64,000 nt of DNA from Sphaerimonospora thailandensis (GCF_016863115.1 NZ_BOOG01000021.1:1-64000), one strand, 5' to 3'; counted from the stretch's first letter, positions 28,628-38,067 are shown. Translations and numbers: made by a program. Notes: generated by a model from the sequence alone, not told the origin.

Positions 28628-30955
28628 GTGACTCCGACTTCTTCCTATACCCAGCGAACAGGCTCACTTCTCACCCGCTTGCTCGCGGTTTCCGCGCGCC
28701 GGCAACGGGTCACTCATGTGGAGCATGTCCCCCCACGTCAGGCAGGTCAAGTCCGATGGCCGGACTGGGTGCCGGAACCCCTGGTGACGCGCCTGCGGGA
28801 CCAGGGCGTCCCGGGGTTGTGGGAGCACCAGTCGGCCACCGCCGAGCACGTCCACTGTGGCCGAAACGTGATCCTCGCGACGGGTACGGCCTCCGGAAAG
28901 ACCCTGGCCTATCTGGTCCCCGCGGTCACGGAGATCTGCGGCGGCGGCACCGTGCTCTATCTGACCCCCACCAAGGCGCTCGCCGCCGACCAACTCAGGA
29001 CCGTCCGGGGGCTGCGGATGTCCGAGGTGAGGGCCGCGACCTTCGACGGGGACACCCCGGCGGAGGAGCGGCGATGGGTCCGTCAGAACGCCAATTATGT
29101 CCTGACCAATCCGGACATGCTGCATCGTTCTATGCTGCCGCGGCACCAGTCCTGGTCCTCGTTCTGGCGGCGGCTGCGACTCGTCGTCGTGGACGAGTGC
29201 CACGGGTACCGAGGCGTCTTCGGCTCACATGTCGCCCAGATCCTGCGCCGGCTCCGGCGGGTCTGCGCCAAGTACGGCTCGAGCCCGGTGTTCCTGCTGG
29301 CGTCGGCCACCGCGAGCGACCCGGCGGTGGCGGGAACACGCCTCACCGGCCTTGAAATGGCCGAGGTGACGACGGACGCCTCCCCGCGCGGTTCGACCAC
29401 GTTCGCCCTCTGGGAGCCGCCCCTGACCGACCTGCAGGGTGAAGGGGGCGCACCCGTGCGCCGTACGGCCACCGCCGAGGCCGCCGACCTCCTGACGGAC
29501 CTGGTGATCGACGACGTCCGCACGCTCGTCTTCGTACGGTCGCGGCGCGCCGCCGAGAACGTCGCGCTCACCACCCGGCGGAACCTGGAGGAGGTCGACC
29601 CGAGCATGACCGGCGACCGGGTGGCGGCCTATCGGGCGGGCTACCTGGCAGAGGACCGCCGCGCGCTCGAGAAGGCGCTGCGCTCCGGCGCGCTGACCGG
29701 GCTGGCGACCACCAACGCGTTGGAACTCGGGGTGGACGTGTCGGGGCTCGACGCCGTCCTCATCGCCGGATGGCCCGGCACCCGAGCCTCGCTCTGGCAG
29801 CAGGCCGGACGCGCGGGGCGGGCCGGGCAGGACGCGCTGGCCGTGCTGATCGCCCGCGACGACCCGCTGGACACCTACATCGTCCACCACCCCGAGGCGC
29901 TGTTCGGCCGGCCCGTCGAGGCGATCGTCCTCGACCCGGACAACCCGTACGTGCTGGCGCCGCACCTGTGCGCAGCCGCCGCCGAGATCCCGCTGACGAC
30001 CGCCGACCTGGACATCTTCGGGCCGTCGACCGCAGAGGTGCTCGACGAGTTGGTCGACCGGGGGCTGCTGCGCAGACGGGCCAACGGCTGGTTCTGGACC
30101 AGCCGGGAGCGCGCCACCGACCTCGCCGACATCCGGGGATCGGGTGGCTCCCCGGTCCAGGTCGTGGAGACCGCCACGGGGCGGCTGCTGGGCAGCGTGG
30201 ACGAACCCTCGGCCCACACGATGGTGCACGCGGGCGCGGTGTACCTGCACCAGAGCGAGACCTTCGTGGTCGACATGCTCGATCTCGACGCCGGAGTGGC
30301 GCTGGTCTCGGCCGCCGAGCCGGACTACTCGACCTTCGCCCGGGACGTGACCGAAATCCGGGTGATCGAGTCGATGAGGTCCCGGCCCTTCGGGCCCGGC
30401 GAGCTGCACTTCGGCTCGGTGGAGGTCACCCGGCAGGTGGTCTCGTACCTGAAACGGCGCACGCAGAGCGGGGAGGTCCTCGGCGAGGAGCCCCTCGACC
30501 TGCCGCCGCGCACGCTCCGCACGCGGGCCGTCTGGTGGACGCTGCCGAACTCCGCGCTCGCCGTCGTCGGCTCAGGCGGGAAACCGATCGACCTCGGGGG
30601 CAGCGCCCACGCGGCCGAGCACGCCGCCATCGGTCTGCTGCCGCTGTTCGCGACCTGCGACCGGTGGGACATCGGCGGGGTCTCCACCGAGATGCATCCC
30701 GACACCGGACTGCTCACGGTATTCGTCTACGACGGTCATGACGGCGGAGCCGGCTTCGCCGAACGTGGTTACACGCGGGCTTCCGAGTGGCTCACCGCTA
30801 CCAGGGACGCGATCGCCTCCTGCGAGTGCGATCACGGCTGCCCGTCCTGCATCCAATCTCCGAAGTGCGGAAACGGCAACGAACCGCTCGACAAGACCGG
30901 GGCCGTCCGCCTTCTCGACGTGTTACTCGGGGACGCCTCCGGCCAGGCGAGCTGA
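28628..30955 (+). CDS. DEAD/DEAH-box helicase with DUF1998 domain
   Basis: 775 residues from the GTG at 28628 (GGAA 5 nt upstream); an ATG at 28610 is possible and the longer ORF into bldG is rejected. Motif I ATGTASGKT, motif II DECH, motif III SATAS, motif VI QQAGRAGRAGQ. The C-terminal DUF1998 region ends with a four-Cys zinc site (CECDHGCPSCIQSPKC). Homologues resemble Mrf/YprA DNA-repair helicases with 3'-5' activity. Confidence 0.93.
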   Translation: MTPTSSYTQRTGSLLTRLLAVSARRQRVTHVEHVPPRQAGQVRWPDWVPEPLVTRLRDQGVPGLWEHQSATAEHVHCGRNVILATGTASGKTLAYLVPAVTEICGGGTVLYLTPTKALAADQLRTVRGLRMSEVRAATFDGDTPAEERRWVRQNANYVLTNPDMLHRSMLPRHQSWSSFWRRLRLVVVDECHGYRGVFGSHVAQILRRLRRVCAKYGSSPVFLLASATASDPAVAGTRLTGLEMAEVTTDASPRGSTTFALWEPPLTDLQGEGGAPVRRTATAEAADLLTDLVIDDVRTLVFVRSRRAAENVALTTRRNLEEVDPSMTGDRVAAYRAGYLAEDRRALEKALRSGALTGLATTNALELGVDVSGLDAVLIAGWPGTRASLWQQAGRAGRAGQDALAVLIARDDPLDTYIVHHPEALFGRPVEAIVLDPDNPYVLAPHLCAAAAEIPLTTADLDIFGPSTAEVLDELVDRGLLRRRANGWFWTSRERATDLADIRGSGGSPVQVVETATGRLLGSVDEPSAHTMVHAGAVYLHQSETFVVDMLDLDAGVALVSAAEPDYSTFARDVTEIRVIESMRSRPFGPGELHFGSVEVTRQVVSYLKRRTQSGEVLGEEPLDLPPRTLRTRAVWWTLPNSALAVVGSGGKPIDLGGSAHAAEHAAIGLLPLFATCDRWDIGGVSTEMHPDTGLLTVFVYDGHDGGAGFAERGYTRASEWLTATRDAIASCECDHGCPSCIQSPKCGNGNEPLDKTGAVRLLDVLLGDASGQAS

Positions 30956-30974
30956 AACAGGATCGGAAGCCCCG

Positions 30975-32501
30975 TCAGGGGGCGCGGCGACGGCCCGGGT
31001 CCGCGGGATCACCGCCCTCCTCGTCCGTCGTCCAGTAGTCGGGCTCCGGCTGTCTGGGCCTTTGCTCCAGGACATCGCCGCGCAGGACGTAGGGCCGGGG
31101 CAGCAGTTGATCGGCCTGGGGGGCGCTGTTCGACAGCACGACCCTGTCCGGAGGGCTGTCCTTGGAGACGGCGAGAATGACGGCGGGACGGCGCTGCCCG
31201 GCTGGCCCCTGCTGCCTCCCGGGACCCTGCTGACCGGCCCCGCCGGGAGGAGCGGCCGTCGCCGCGCCCTCACTCGACGCCTGCGCGGTTCCCGGACCTC
31301 CGGCGCCCGCCGGGGCGCCGGAGACGGCGGCGGCGCGCCTGCGGTGAAACCACGCACCCATGTGCCCGCCGATGAGAAGCAGGGCGACCGCCAATGCGAT
31401 GTAGACCCAGTAGCCGACCCCGCCGAGCGGTGAGGCGGGGGACTGAGCGCTCGCGGCGGACAGGTCCGTCTCTCGCGGGGCCGGCTCCTCCCTCGGCGCC
31501 ACTTCGGGTTCGCTCCGGTTGCCGCCGCTCTTGCGCGCTTCGGGGAGTTTGAGGTCAGTCGTGGGTCTTTCGGGCGGTTTTAGCACCGACCGTGAAGGCA
31601 CCGACCGTGAAGGCACAGCCTGCGAAGGCACAGACGCGGGAAGGCGCGGGGCCGAGGAACGATGCACGCTCGTGTTCCCACGCGGTGCTCGGGTCTCCCC
31701 CTGCCCTTGCCGCCCCTGCGCTTGCTGCCCCTGCGCTTGCTGCCCCTGCGCTTGCCGCCCCTGCGCTTGGGCACTCGCCTTGTCGCCGAGCCTCGACAAC
31801 GGAGACGAAGGCGGAGACGGCTGGGCCGCGGGCACGCTCACGAAAGCCGTCGCCGAGCGTGATGACTCGATGGTGCCGCCCCTGCCGTCGGAACGGAGTG
31901 CCCGGACGGACACATCGACGTTCCGGCCGGCCGCCTTGGCGGTCAGCGGCAGGGTGGCTTGGCAGGTGGAGCCCGCGCACGCGGCCTCCGCGCCGACCGA
32001 GCCCGCCCTACCCGCCTCCTTCGAGGTCACCTCGTAGGTCGTCAGGTCAGGCTCGTTCCCCTTGGTCCACGTCACCATGATCGTGGTTCGGCCCTCAAGC
32101 CGGGCCTCGACTCCCGACGGGTCCTCAGGTGGACGGCTGAGCGTGAACGTCGAGGTTTTGTAGGTCCTCTTTGTGATCTCTCCGGCCAGCGTCACCGTGA
32201 ACACTCCGTTCGGAGCGTTCCCGGGATCGAAGGAACCGGTGATCGTCTTGTTGCCGCCCGCTGAGCCGATCTTCTGGCGAGGGACCGATGGCCCCTCGAC
32301 GTAGAGGGCCATCCTGACCTGGTACCAGTCGGTCTTCGCCGAAACGGTCACGGGCCCGGCCGAGCCGATGACCTCACCGTCGGCCGGAGACAGGATCTCG
32401 CCGTCTTTGGCGCTCGCCGGTGCGGCGCCGACGATGAGAGCGGACGCCACCACGAGCGGCACGAACACTGTCGCGGCGGCCAGCCTGCGAACCGTGGTCA
32501 C
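30975..32501 (-). CDS. Secreted, membrane-anchored protein with fibronectin III-like region
   Basis: 508 residues from the GTG at 32501 (GGAAGGGG upstream). Signal peptide to ASA near 30, an Ig/fibronectin-like beta-rich region (about 40-230), a low-complexity Gln/Gly linker with QAQG repeats, a Pro/Arg-rich stretch, then one transmembrane helix (YWVYIALAVALLLIGGHMG) and a Pro/Gln-rich cytoplasmic tail. It faces the helicase gene tail-to-tail and lies next to the tad locus. Possibly a cell-surface adaptor; function not assigned. Confidence 0.75.
   Translation of the reverse strand: MTTVRRLAAATVFVPLVVASALIVGAAPASAKDGEILSPADGEVIGSAGPVTVSAKTDWYQVRMALYVEGPSVPRQKIGSAGGNKTITGSFDPGNAPNGVFTVTLAGEITKRTYKTSTFTLSRPPEDPSGVEARLEGRTTIMVTWTKGNEPDLTTYEVTSKEAGRAGSVGAEAACAGSTCQATLPLTAKAAGRNVDVSVRALRSDGRGGTIESSRSATAFVSVPAAQPSPPSSPLSRLGDKASAQAQGRQAQGQQAQGQQAQGRQGQGETRAPRGNTSVHRSSAPRLPASVPSQAVPSRSVPSRSVLKPPERPTTDLKLPEARKSGGNRSEPEVAPREEPAPRETDLSAASAQSPASPLGGVGYWVYIALAVALLLIGGHMGAWFHRRRAAAVSGAPAGAGGPGTAQASSEGAATAAPPGGAGQQGPGRQQGPAGQRRPAVILAVSKDSPPDRVVLSNSAPQADQLLPRPYVLRGDVLEQRPRQPEPDYWTTDEEGGDPADPGRRRAP
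31700..31769 (+). repeat. 15-bp coding repeat (QAQGx)
   Basis: A 15-bp unit close to GCCCCTGCGCTTGCT repeats about four to five times and encodes QAQGQ/QAQGR units in the minus-strand protein. Near-identical copies suggest recent slippage. Confidence 0.8.
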
Positions 32502-32628
32502 GGCGCACCCCTTCCTGCAGAGCCGCCGGCCCTCCGCCCGAAGGAGTGCGTACGGCCACGGGCGAACCCTAGTCCAGCGGTCCACTCTTGACGCGATGTC
32601 CAAGGAGTCGTGATTTTATTGCGATACA

Positions 32629-33003
32629 TCACGCTTCCACGCTGACCGGGCCCGCTCTCGCGATCCCGATCGCCGTACGGCTCCCGGTGAGCGGGAGGGC
32701 GAACTCCACGACGACCGCGACGTCAGCCGTCGCGCCGGACAACGAACAGGACCTCAGCCGGGCACCGTTGGCCATCGCGATCGTCCGTGCCCGTTCACAG
32801 GCTTGGCCCGGTGCGGCGAGCGCCCAGGACGCAGCGGCGAGCGCGCTGAGATCGGCCGTGCTCTGCGCCCGATGCCGGGCGACGCGGGCCGTCCCTATCT
32901 GGACGACGACCAGCGCCGCCACCCAGATGATCGCCATGATCCCGACGGCCCAGACCGTCGCCGACCCCCGCTCGGCGCGAGGCCTCCTCGCGCATTCCCT
33001 CAT
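32629..33003 (-). CDS. TadE/TadG-like protein of the tad locus (Rv3654c type)
   Basis: 124 residues from the ATG at 33003. A basic N-terminus (RPRAERGSATVWAV) precedes one hydrophobic helix, the typical Tad pseudopilin-like layout, then a soluble Ala-rich domain with two Cys. It overlaps the preceding TadE gene by 4 bp and is the last gene of the locus. Confidence 0.82.
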   Translation of the reverse strand: MRECARRPRAERGSATVWAVGIMAIIWVAALVVVQIGTARVARHRAQSTADLSALAAASWALAAPGQACERARTIAMANGARLRSCSLSGATADVAVVVEFALPLTGSRTAIGIARAGPVSVEA

Positions 33004-33389
33004 GGGAAAACCCCGATCTCGGTGGCCGACACGGCCGAGGCCGTCACCTCTATGGAGGGAGCCGCCGACTTCCACAGTGGCCGGACGGAGACCGAGACGT
33101 CGACTCGGGTCACCTCCGGTCCCGGCACGACCACGACCCGGGATCCCGCCGGAGCCGACCGAAGCACCGTCTCCCGCACGGCGTTCAAGGCCTCGCCACG
33201 GGCAGCGGCCCGGGCACCCGCCCGGGCCGCGTCCACGCACCGCAGGCGGGCGTCCACCACCGTGACCGCCCAGAGCACGGCGGCGAGCACCAGCACGAGC
33301 GCCGGCAGCGCGACCGCCGTCTCCGCCGTCACCGACCCACGTTCCCGTGGCCCCGCCCTGAGCACGTCCCTCACCTTCCGCGGCATCAT
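33000..33389 (-). CDS. TadE-like pilus assembly protein
   Basis: 129 residues from the ATG at 33389, which overlaps the stop of the Flp gene (ATGA). RERGSVTAETAVALPALVLVL is the TadE signature with the conserved Glu after the cleavage-like site; a single helix follows, then a soluble domain. Minor pseudopilin of a Flp-type pilus or secretion system. Confidence 0.88.
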   Translation of the reverse strand: MMPRKVRDVLRAGPRERGSVTAETAVALPALVLVLAAVLWAVTVVDARLRCVDAARAGARAAARGEALNAVRETVLRSAPAGSRVVVVPGPEVTRVDVSVSVRPLWKSAAPSIEVTASAVSATEIGVFP

Positions 33390-33679
33390 CCGGCCAGCTT
33401 GAGCGCCTTCTGGACGAGCGCGGACAACATCGACCTGACCTCTCCGCTGCTGAGGACCTTCCACAGGAGGGCGGCGAAGCCGCATGCGGCGATCGTCCCC
33501 ACCGCGTACTCCGCGGTCGACATGCCGGCCTCGGCCCTCGTCCGGGCGATCAGCGCCGCCCGTAGCGCGGCCGCCCGGACGCGACCCCACACCGAGCGGC
33601 CCCGCCGCCGAAGCCACGACTCGGCTCCGGTCCGAGACACGGGCGGCGGCGCCGTCGGCTCGGCTGTCCACTTGACCAT
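33386..33679 (-). CDS. DUF4244 / Flp-pilin-like protein
   Basis: 97 residues. Long basic N-terminus, then AGMSTAEYAVGTIAACGFAALLWKVL: a prepilin-type processing site (G before M-S-T-A-E, with Glu+5) and hydrophobic helix, as in Flp pilins. Likely the structural pilin. No prepilin peptidase is present in the window. A DnaA-box cluster lies directly upstream. Confidence 0.88.
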   Translation of the reverse strand: MVKWTAEPTAPPPVSRTGAESWLRRRGRSVWGRVRAAALRAALIARTRAEAGMSTAEYAVGTIAACGFAALLWKVLSSGEVRSMLSALVQKALKLAG

Positions 33680-33772
33680 CGATCCTCCCGAAGGCTCCGG
33701 GGCGGCTCATCCACCCCGCCGAACCCCAGGTTGCGGGACCGCGGCTTCCACTGGAGCAGGCGAACCCCACTC

Positions 33773-33870
33773 TGTGGATAACTGGCACTGTGTGGATAAC
33801 TTCCTCGGCAAGACTGGCTGTGCGCACGACAGACGCAGGATTTCCACAGCTGTGGATGAAGTTGTCCACA
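33773..33870. promoter_or_regulatory. Cluster of DnaA boxes between tadC and the pilin gene
   Basis: TTATCCACA (minus strand) is exact at 33773-33781 and 33791-33799. TTGTCCACA, the actinomycete consensus, is exact at 33862-33870. TCATCCACA (one mismatch, minus) is at 33851-33859 and a weaker ATTTCCACA at 33840-33848; the last two sit on a perfect 14-bp palindrome TCCACAGCTGTGGA (33843-33856). Five sites in 98 bp are far above chance. The cluster is 94 bp upstream of the pilin start. Confidence 0.75.
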
Positions 33871-33886
33871 ACCACTGAAATATTGA

Positions 33887-34633
33887 TCACGGTAGCAAGA
33901 CCTGGGCGGCCAGGCCCGCGACCACGGGAACGATCCCCAGGAACACGAAGGCCGGCAGGAAGCACAGTCCGAGAGGCGCCACGGCCTGAACGCCCACCCT
34001 TCTGGCCGTCGCACAGGATGCCGCCCGCGCCGCCTGACGCGCCTCGTCCGCGAGTCGGAGCAGCACGTCCGCGACGGGTGCGCCGCCCTGCGTCGATCGG
34101 ATCATCGTCCGCGCGAGGGAGGCGAGCGGTGGCTCGGACGCCAGAACGGCCCAGGCCGTTTCGGAATCAGCCCCGAGCCGCACCTGTGCTCCCGTCCACG
34201 CCAGACGTTCTCCCAGCGGGCCGCCGACGGCCTCGGCAGCGGTCTCGATGGCACCGCTCAACGGCTGGCCTGCCCGCAGACAGGCGACCATCAGGTCAGC
34301 CGCGAAGGGAAGGTCTTCGGCCATGCGCTCGTGGCGGCGGCGCGACTCGACCGGCTCCCGCCAGTGCATGACGGCGAGCACCACGCAGGCGAGCACTCCG
34401 CCCACGACCGCGCCGGCGATCCCACCCACGATGAGGAAGCCGACGAGCCCCACAGGCATGGCGAGCATCAGCCTCGCCTTACGGGTGCCCGCCGCCGTCA
34501 GCGTTGTGGCCGCCGCACCGGCACCCGCGGCGGACGTCATCACGTGAAGCCGATCGGCAGGAGAGCGTGGCGACGGCCAGGCCCAGACGGCGAGTCCGAT
34601 GAGAACGGCCGCCGAGACGGTCATCATGGCCAT
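33887..34633 (-). CDS. tadC: TadC-like inner-membrane platform protein
   Basis: 248 residues. Type II secretion F domain (about 95-215; RAGQPLSGAIETAAEAVGG) flanked by hydrophobic helices at the N-terminus, mid-protein (VGFLIVGGIAGAVVGGVLACVVLAV) and C-terminus. It partners with TadB to form the membrane base for the TadA motor. Confidence 0.9.
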   Translation of the reverse strand: MAMMTVSAAVLIGLAVWAWPSPRSPADRLHVMTSAAGAGAAATTLTAAGTRKARLMLAMPVGLVGFLIVGGIAGAVVGGVLACVVLAVMHWREPVESRRRHERMAEDLPFAADLMVACLRAGQPLSGAIETAAEAVGGPLGERLAWTGAQVRLGADSETAWAVLASEPPLASLARTMIRSTQGGAPVADVLLRLADEARQAARAASCATARRVGVQAVAPLGLCFLPAFVFLGIVPVVAGLAAQVLLP

Positions 34634-34685
34634 CTTCGCCCCATTCGCGGCCTTCGATCGGCCAGTCTGTCCGGCACGCCCGCGC

Positions 34686-35441
34686 TCATCCCGTTCCCCC
34701 TGATGTCCGGCCCCCTCCGGGGGATCCGGTCCCTTCCGCCCGGGCCACCAGGCGATGCGTCCACCAGACGCCGGCCGCGTCGAGCACCAGCCCGACGAGC
34801 AGGCAGGCGAACCCGGCCGGGCCGCCCAGCAGGAAGGACAACGGGCTCATCCCGAGGGCGGCGCCCATGAGCAGGCCGAGCACGGGCAGCGCCGCCAGCA
34901 GCCGGGCGGTCGCACGAGGTCCCGCGAGCTGGGCCGCCAGGTCCAGCCGGTGCGCTTCGGCGTCACGGAGCGACACGGCCACCCGCTCGATGAGCGTCGC
35001 CAGGCCACCCCCCACCATCACACTCACCCGCCAGCAGGCTGCGAGCCGTACCAGCCCCTCCCCGCCACGGGCCGGCGCGACACGCAGCAGGGCGGCGGCG
35101 ACGTCGCCGCCGTCCCGAGCCACCACGGCGACCGGCGCCAGAACCGCCGGATCGGGTGGGCTGACCGCGGCGACGGCCCGGGCGAGCGCGTCTCCGGGAG
35201 TGCGGCCGGCCGCGAGCTCGGCCACGACGCCCTGACACAACTCGATGGATGTCGCCCGCCACGCGACGGCACGCGCCGCTCCGGCCGGTCGCCGTCTCCA
35301 CCGCATCCACGTCGTCCACGGCCGCCCAGGCGATCCGTCGCTCGACAGCATGAGCAGACGGGCGGCCCTGGTCCGGCCGGTGTCGGGACCGGCCCACACC
35401 CAGGCGGCGATTCCCGCGGCCAGCACGGCTATCAGGTGCAT
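34686..35441 (-). CDS. tadB: TadB-like inner-membrane platform protein
   Basis: 251 residues from the ATG at 35441, overlapping the tadA end by 10 bp. N-terminal helix, T2SSF domain (about 65-190; AAGRTPGDALARAVAAV) and C-terminal helix pair (LLAALPVLGLLMGAALG, FACLLVGLVLDAAG). Partner of TadC. Confidence 0.9.
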   Translation of the reverse strand: MHLIAVLAAGIAAWVWAGPDTGRTRAARLLMLSSDGSPGRPWTTWMRWRRRPAGAARAVAWRATSIELCQGVVAELAAGRTPGDALARAVAAVSPPDPAVLAPVAVVARDGGDVAAALLRVAPARGGEGLVRLAACWRVSVMVGGGLATLIERVAVSLRDAEAHRLDLAAQLAGPRATARLLAALPVLGLLMGAALGMSPLSFLLGGPAGFACLLVGLVLDAAGVWWTHRLVARAEGTGSPGGGRTSGGTG

Positions 35442-36670
35442 ATCCCCTCCATCTGAGGACACCGGGCCCTGAGTGCGGCGAAGGCGGCTCCGGGCACGGT
35501 GCCGCCGTCGGCGGCGAAGGTGAGTGCGGGCACCGCCGCCACCAGACCCGACGGCTCCCGCTCCAGAAGGCAGATCTCCGCCACGCGACGCGGGCCGCCC
35601 GGGAGCCGGACGAGGTGCACGACCGCGTCGAGGGCCGCCGCGATCTGACTGTGCACCGCCTCTCGGGTCAGTCCGGCCGCACATGCGAGGGCCTCGAGCC
35701 TGGCCGGCACGTCGGCCGCGTTGTTGGCGTGCAGCGTGCCGCATCCGCCCTCGTGGCCCGTGTTCAGCGCGCTCAACAATTCGATCACTTCACACCCGCG
35801 CACCTCCCCCACGACGAGACGGTCGGGACGCATGCGCAGGGCCTGCCGTACGAGATCACGAAGGTCGACGCCGCCCGCGCCCTCCAGGTTGGGCGGCCGG
35901 GCTTCCAGGCGCACGACGTGGGGATGTCCGGGGTTGAGCTCGGCGGAGTCCTCGACCAGCAGCAGCCGCTCGCCGTGACCGGCCCGCGAGAGCATCGCGG
36001 ACAGGAGCGTCGTCTTCCCCGTGCCCGTTCCGCCCGTGACGAGGAAGGCGAGCCGCGCCGTCATGATGGCGGTGAGCACGGCCGCTCCGACGCCCGGCAC
36101 GAGCTCCTCGATCTCGAACGTGCGCCGGGGCGGCAGACGCAGTGACAGGCAGGTGCCCTCCGGGGCGATCGGCGGGAGCACGGCATGCAGCCGCACGCCA
36201 CCCGCCAGTCGCGCGTCCACGTAGGGACACGCGTCGTCCAGGCGCCGTCCGGCCGCGGCCGCCAGACGTTGGGCGAGCCGCCGCACCTCATCGTCACCGG
36301 AGAAGGTCACCGCGGTCCTGCGCAGGCCGTGGCCGTCATCGATCCACACCTCGGCGGGCCCGTTCACCAGCACGTCGGTCACGCCCGGCTCGGCCAGGAG
36401 TCCTTCGAGCGGGCCGGCGCCGATCAGGTCGGCACGTAGGGTCCGCGCGATGGCCAGAACTTCAGCGTCGCCGAGGACCGCCCGCTCGGCGCGCAGTGCC
36501 GCGGCCACCTGCGCCGCCGTGGGCGGGGCCCCGGCGAGCGAGAGCCGTACCCGCACGGCCTCAACCAGTTCCGCCGGAACCGGCTGAACCGGCTGAACCG
36601 GCTGAACCGGCTGAACGGGGCGTCCGGAACGTGTGGCGGGGCTGGCCGGGGTGTCGGAAGGCCGGGTCAC
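35432..36670 (-). CDS. tadA: TadA/CpaF-family secretion ATPase
   Basis: 412 residues. Hexameric ATPase powering Flp pilus assembly: Walker [10 protein letters not shown], Asp box LLVEDSAEL, Walker B LVVGEVRG and the His box [13 protein letters not shown]. The N-terminal VQP repeat (9-bp units, about 36579-36620) is low-complexity and probably recent. Overlaps the CpaE-like gene by 4 bp. Confidence 0.95.
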   Translation of the reverse strand: MTRPSDTPASPATRSGRPVQPVQPVQPVQPVPAELVEAVRVRLSLAGAPPTAAQVAAALRAERAVLGDAEVLAIARTLRADLIGAGPLEGLLAEPGVTDVLVNGPAEVWIDDGHGLRRTAVTFSGDDEVRRLAQRLAAAAGRRLDDACPYVDARLAGGVRLHAVLPPIAPEGTCLSLRLPPRRTFEIEELVPGVGAAVLTAIMTARLAFLVTGGTGTGKTTLLSAMLSRAGHGERLLLVEDSAELNPGHPHVVRLEARPPNLEGAGGVDLRDLVRQALRMRPDRLVVGEVRGCEVIELLSALNTGHEGGCGTLHANNAADVPARLEALACAAGLTREAVHSQIAAALDAVVHLVRLPGGPRRVAEICLLEREPSGLVAAVPALTFAADGGTVPGAAFAALRARCPQMEGICT

Positions 36671-37710
36671 GCCGCATCCACCAACCCGGCCAGCAGATCG
36701 GAGCAGAACCGGCCGAGCGGAGCGCGGCCGAGCGGAGGCGGATCACCACGATCGAGGGTCGCCACCAGGCCGCGGATCTCGGGAAGGACCCCCACGCAGG
36801 GAGCGTCGAGGGACGTGGAGATCACCTCGGGGTCGATGCCGCCCGGACGCACAACGGCGCGCAGCTCGCCCGTGTGACGCCGGAGCAGGGCGGCGGTCTG
36901 CGCGGCCGAGAGCACCCCCCTGAGATCGGCATGCACCACGACCAGCGTCACGGCGGCCCTGGCCAGGGCCTCGGCCGCACCATCGTCCACGTGGCGGGGC
37001 AGATCGACGATCACGAGGTCGCATCCGCGCCGCGCGGCGTCGAGGACGGCCCGCATCGCCTCGCGGGGCACCCGCTCCGGCTCGCCGCGATGCCACGACA
37101 GCACGGTCAGCTCGCCGAACGTGGGCAGCGCGTCCTGGAGAGCGGCGAAGCTGACCCTCCCCTCCCGGCCGGCGATGTCCGGCCATCTGGCGCCCAGTGC
37201 CTCCTCTTGGCCGAGAATGACGTCGATGCCGCCGCCCAGCGGATCGGCGTCGACCAGCAGTGTGCGTAGACCGCCGCGCGAGGCGGTCAGCGCGAGCGAG
37301 GCCGCCAGCACCGTGGCGCCGGCGCCGCCCCTCCCGCCGGCGACGCAGACGACCAGGCCCGCTTTGATCGCGGGTTCGGCCACCTCGCCCAGTTCCTCGA
37401 CCAGCAACCGTTCCGCCTGTGGCAACTCGAGCACGGTCTGCGCCCCCACGGCGACACACCGGCGCCACATGTCGGGGTCGGCCGCTGCTCTCGTGACGAG
37501 GACGACGTTCTGCCGGGGAGGGGGGCCGGTGGCGGCCAGGTCCTCGGCGACGTCACCGCCCACAACCACAAGCGGAGCGCGATTCCAGTACGGCCTGGCC
37601 CGCGTCGGGGCCTGGGCCACGTCGAACTCCACACCCGCGGCCGCTCCGATGCGCAGCAGGTCGTCGAGGAGTTCCCGGTCACCGGTGATGGCCAAGGGCC
37701 GCGGCTGCAT
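36667..37710 (-). CDS. CpaE/TadZ-like ParA-family protein (Ssd type)
   Basis: 347 residues. Receiver-like N-terminal domain (about 1-115) and a MinD/ParA ATPase domain with a deviant Walker A GGRGGAGATVLA (GGxGGxG[A/K]T type) and VIVDLPRH. Members localise the Tad machinery to the pole or septum; the mycobacterial relative is annotated Ssd. First gene of the tad operon. Confidence 0.88.
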   Translation of the reverse strand: MQPRPLAITGDRELLDDLLRIGAAAGVEFDVAQAPTRARPYWNRAPLVVVGGDVAEDLAATGPPPRQNVVLVTRAAADPDMWRRCVAVGAQTVLELPQAERLLVEELGEVAEPAIKAGLVVCVAGGRGGAGATVLAASLALTASRGGLRTLLVDADPLGGGIDVILGQEEALGARWPDIAGREGRVSFAALQDALPTFGELTVLSWHRGEPERVPREAMRAVLDAARRGCDLVIVDLPRHVDDGAAEALARAAVTLVVVHADLRGVLSAAQTAALLRRHTGELRAVVRPGGIDPEVISTSLDAPCVGVLPEIRGLVATLDRGDPPPLGRAPLGRFCSDLLAGLVDAA

Positions 37711-37784
37711 CGTGCCTCCCTGTCTTGTCGTGGAAGACCACCTTGCGAGACCGCGTCCTCTGCGAGGCCGGCCGAATCAGGTTC

Positions 37785-37793
37785 TGTGGATAA
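37785..37793 (-). promoter_or_regulatory. Exact DnaA box upstream of the tad operon
   Basis: TGTGGATAA is the reverse of TTATCCACA, 75 bp upstream of the first tad gene. Together with the 33.77-33.87 kb cluster it places perfect DnaA boxes at both transcription-entry points of the locus. Confidence 0.55.
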
Positions 37794-37813
37794 AGTCACC
37801 CGGCCGCCGTACT

Positions 37814-37930
37814 GCAAGATCACGGACGCCGAGTGCGCAGGTCAGCCGCACAGCGTGCGAGTTTCTGCAAGATCACGAAAGGTGTCGCGGCTGGTCGGCA
37901 CGGCACCCTGCGAGAATTTGCAAGATCACG
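37814..37930 (+). repeat. 53-bp-period intergenic repeat, cluster 1
   Basis: Core GCAAGATCACG at 37814-37824, 37867-37877 and 37920-37930, exactly 53 bp apart. The first full unit reads core-N11-CGCAGGTCAGCCG-N7-TGCGAG-N5; the second keeps the core, a related GGCTGGTCGGC block and TGCGAG at the same offset. The same layout recurs at 44146-44341. Confidence 0.85.
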
Positions 37931-38067
37931 TCCAAGGGAGGGGCGTGGGCGCGGGGAATTACGGACAGGGCGGAGGCCACGGGGATGAGGAGGCTTCATT
38001 TCCGGGGCCGAGAACGCCGGGAAGGGGGCCCGGAACGCCGGGAACACCGGGAACACGCCGGAAAAGG

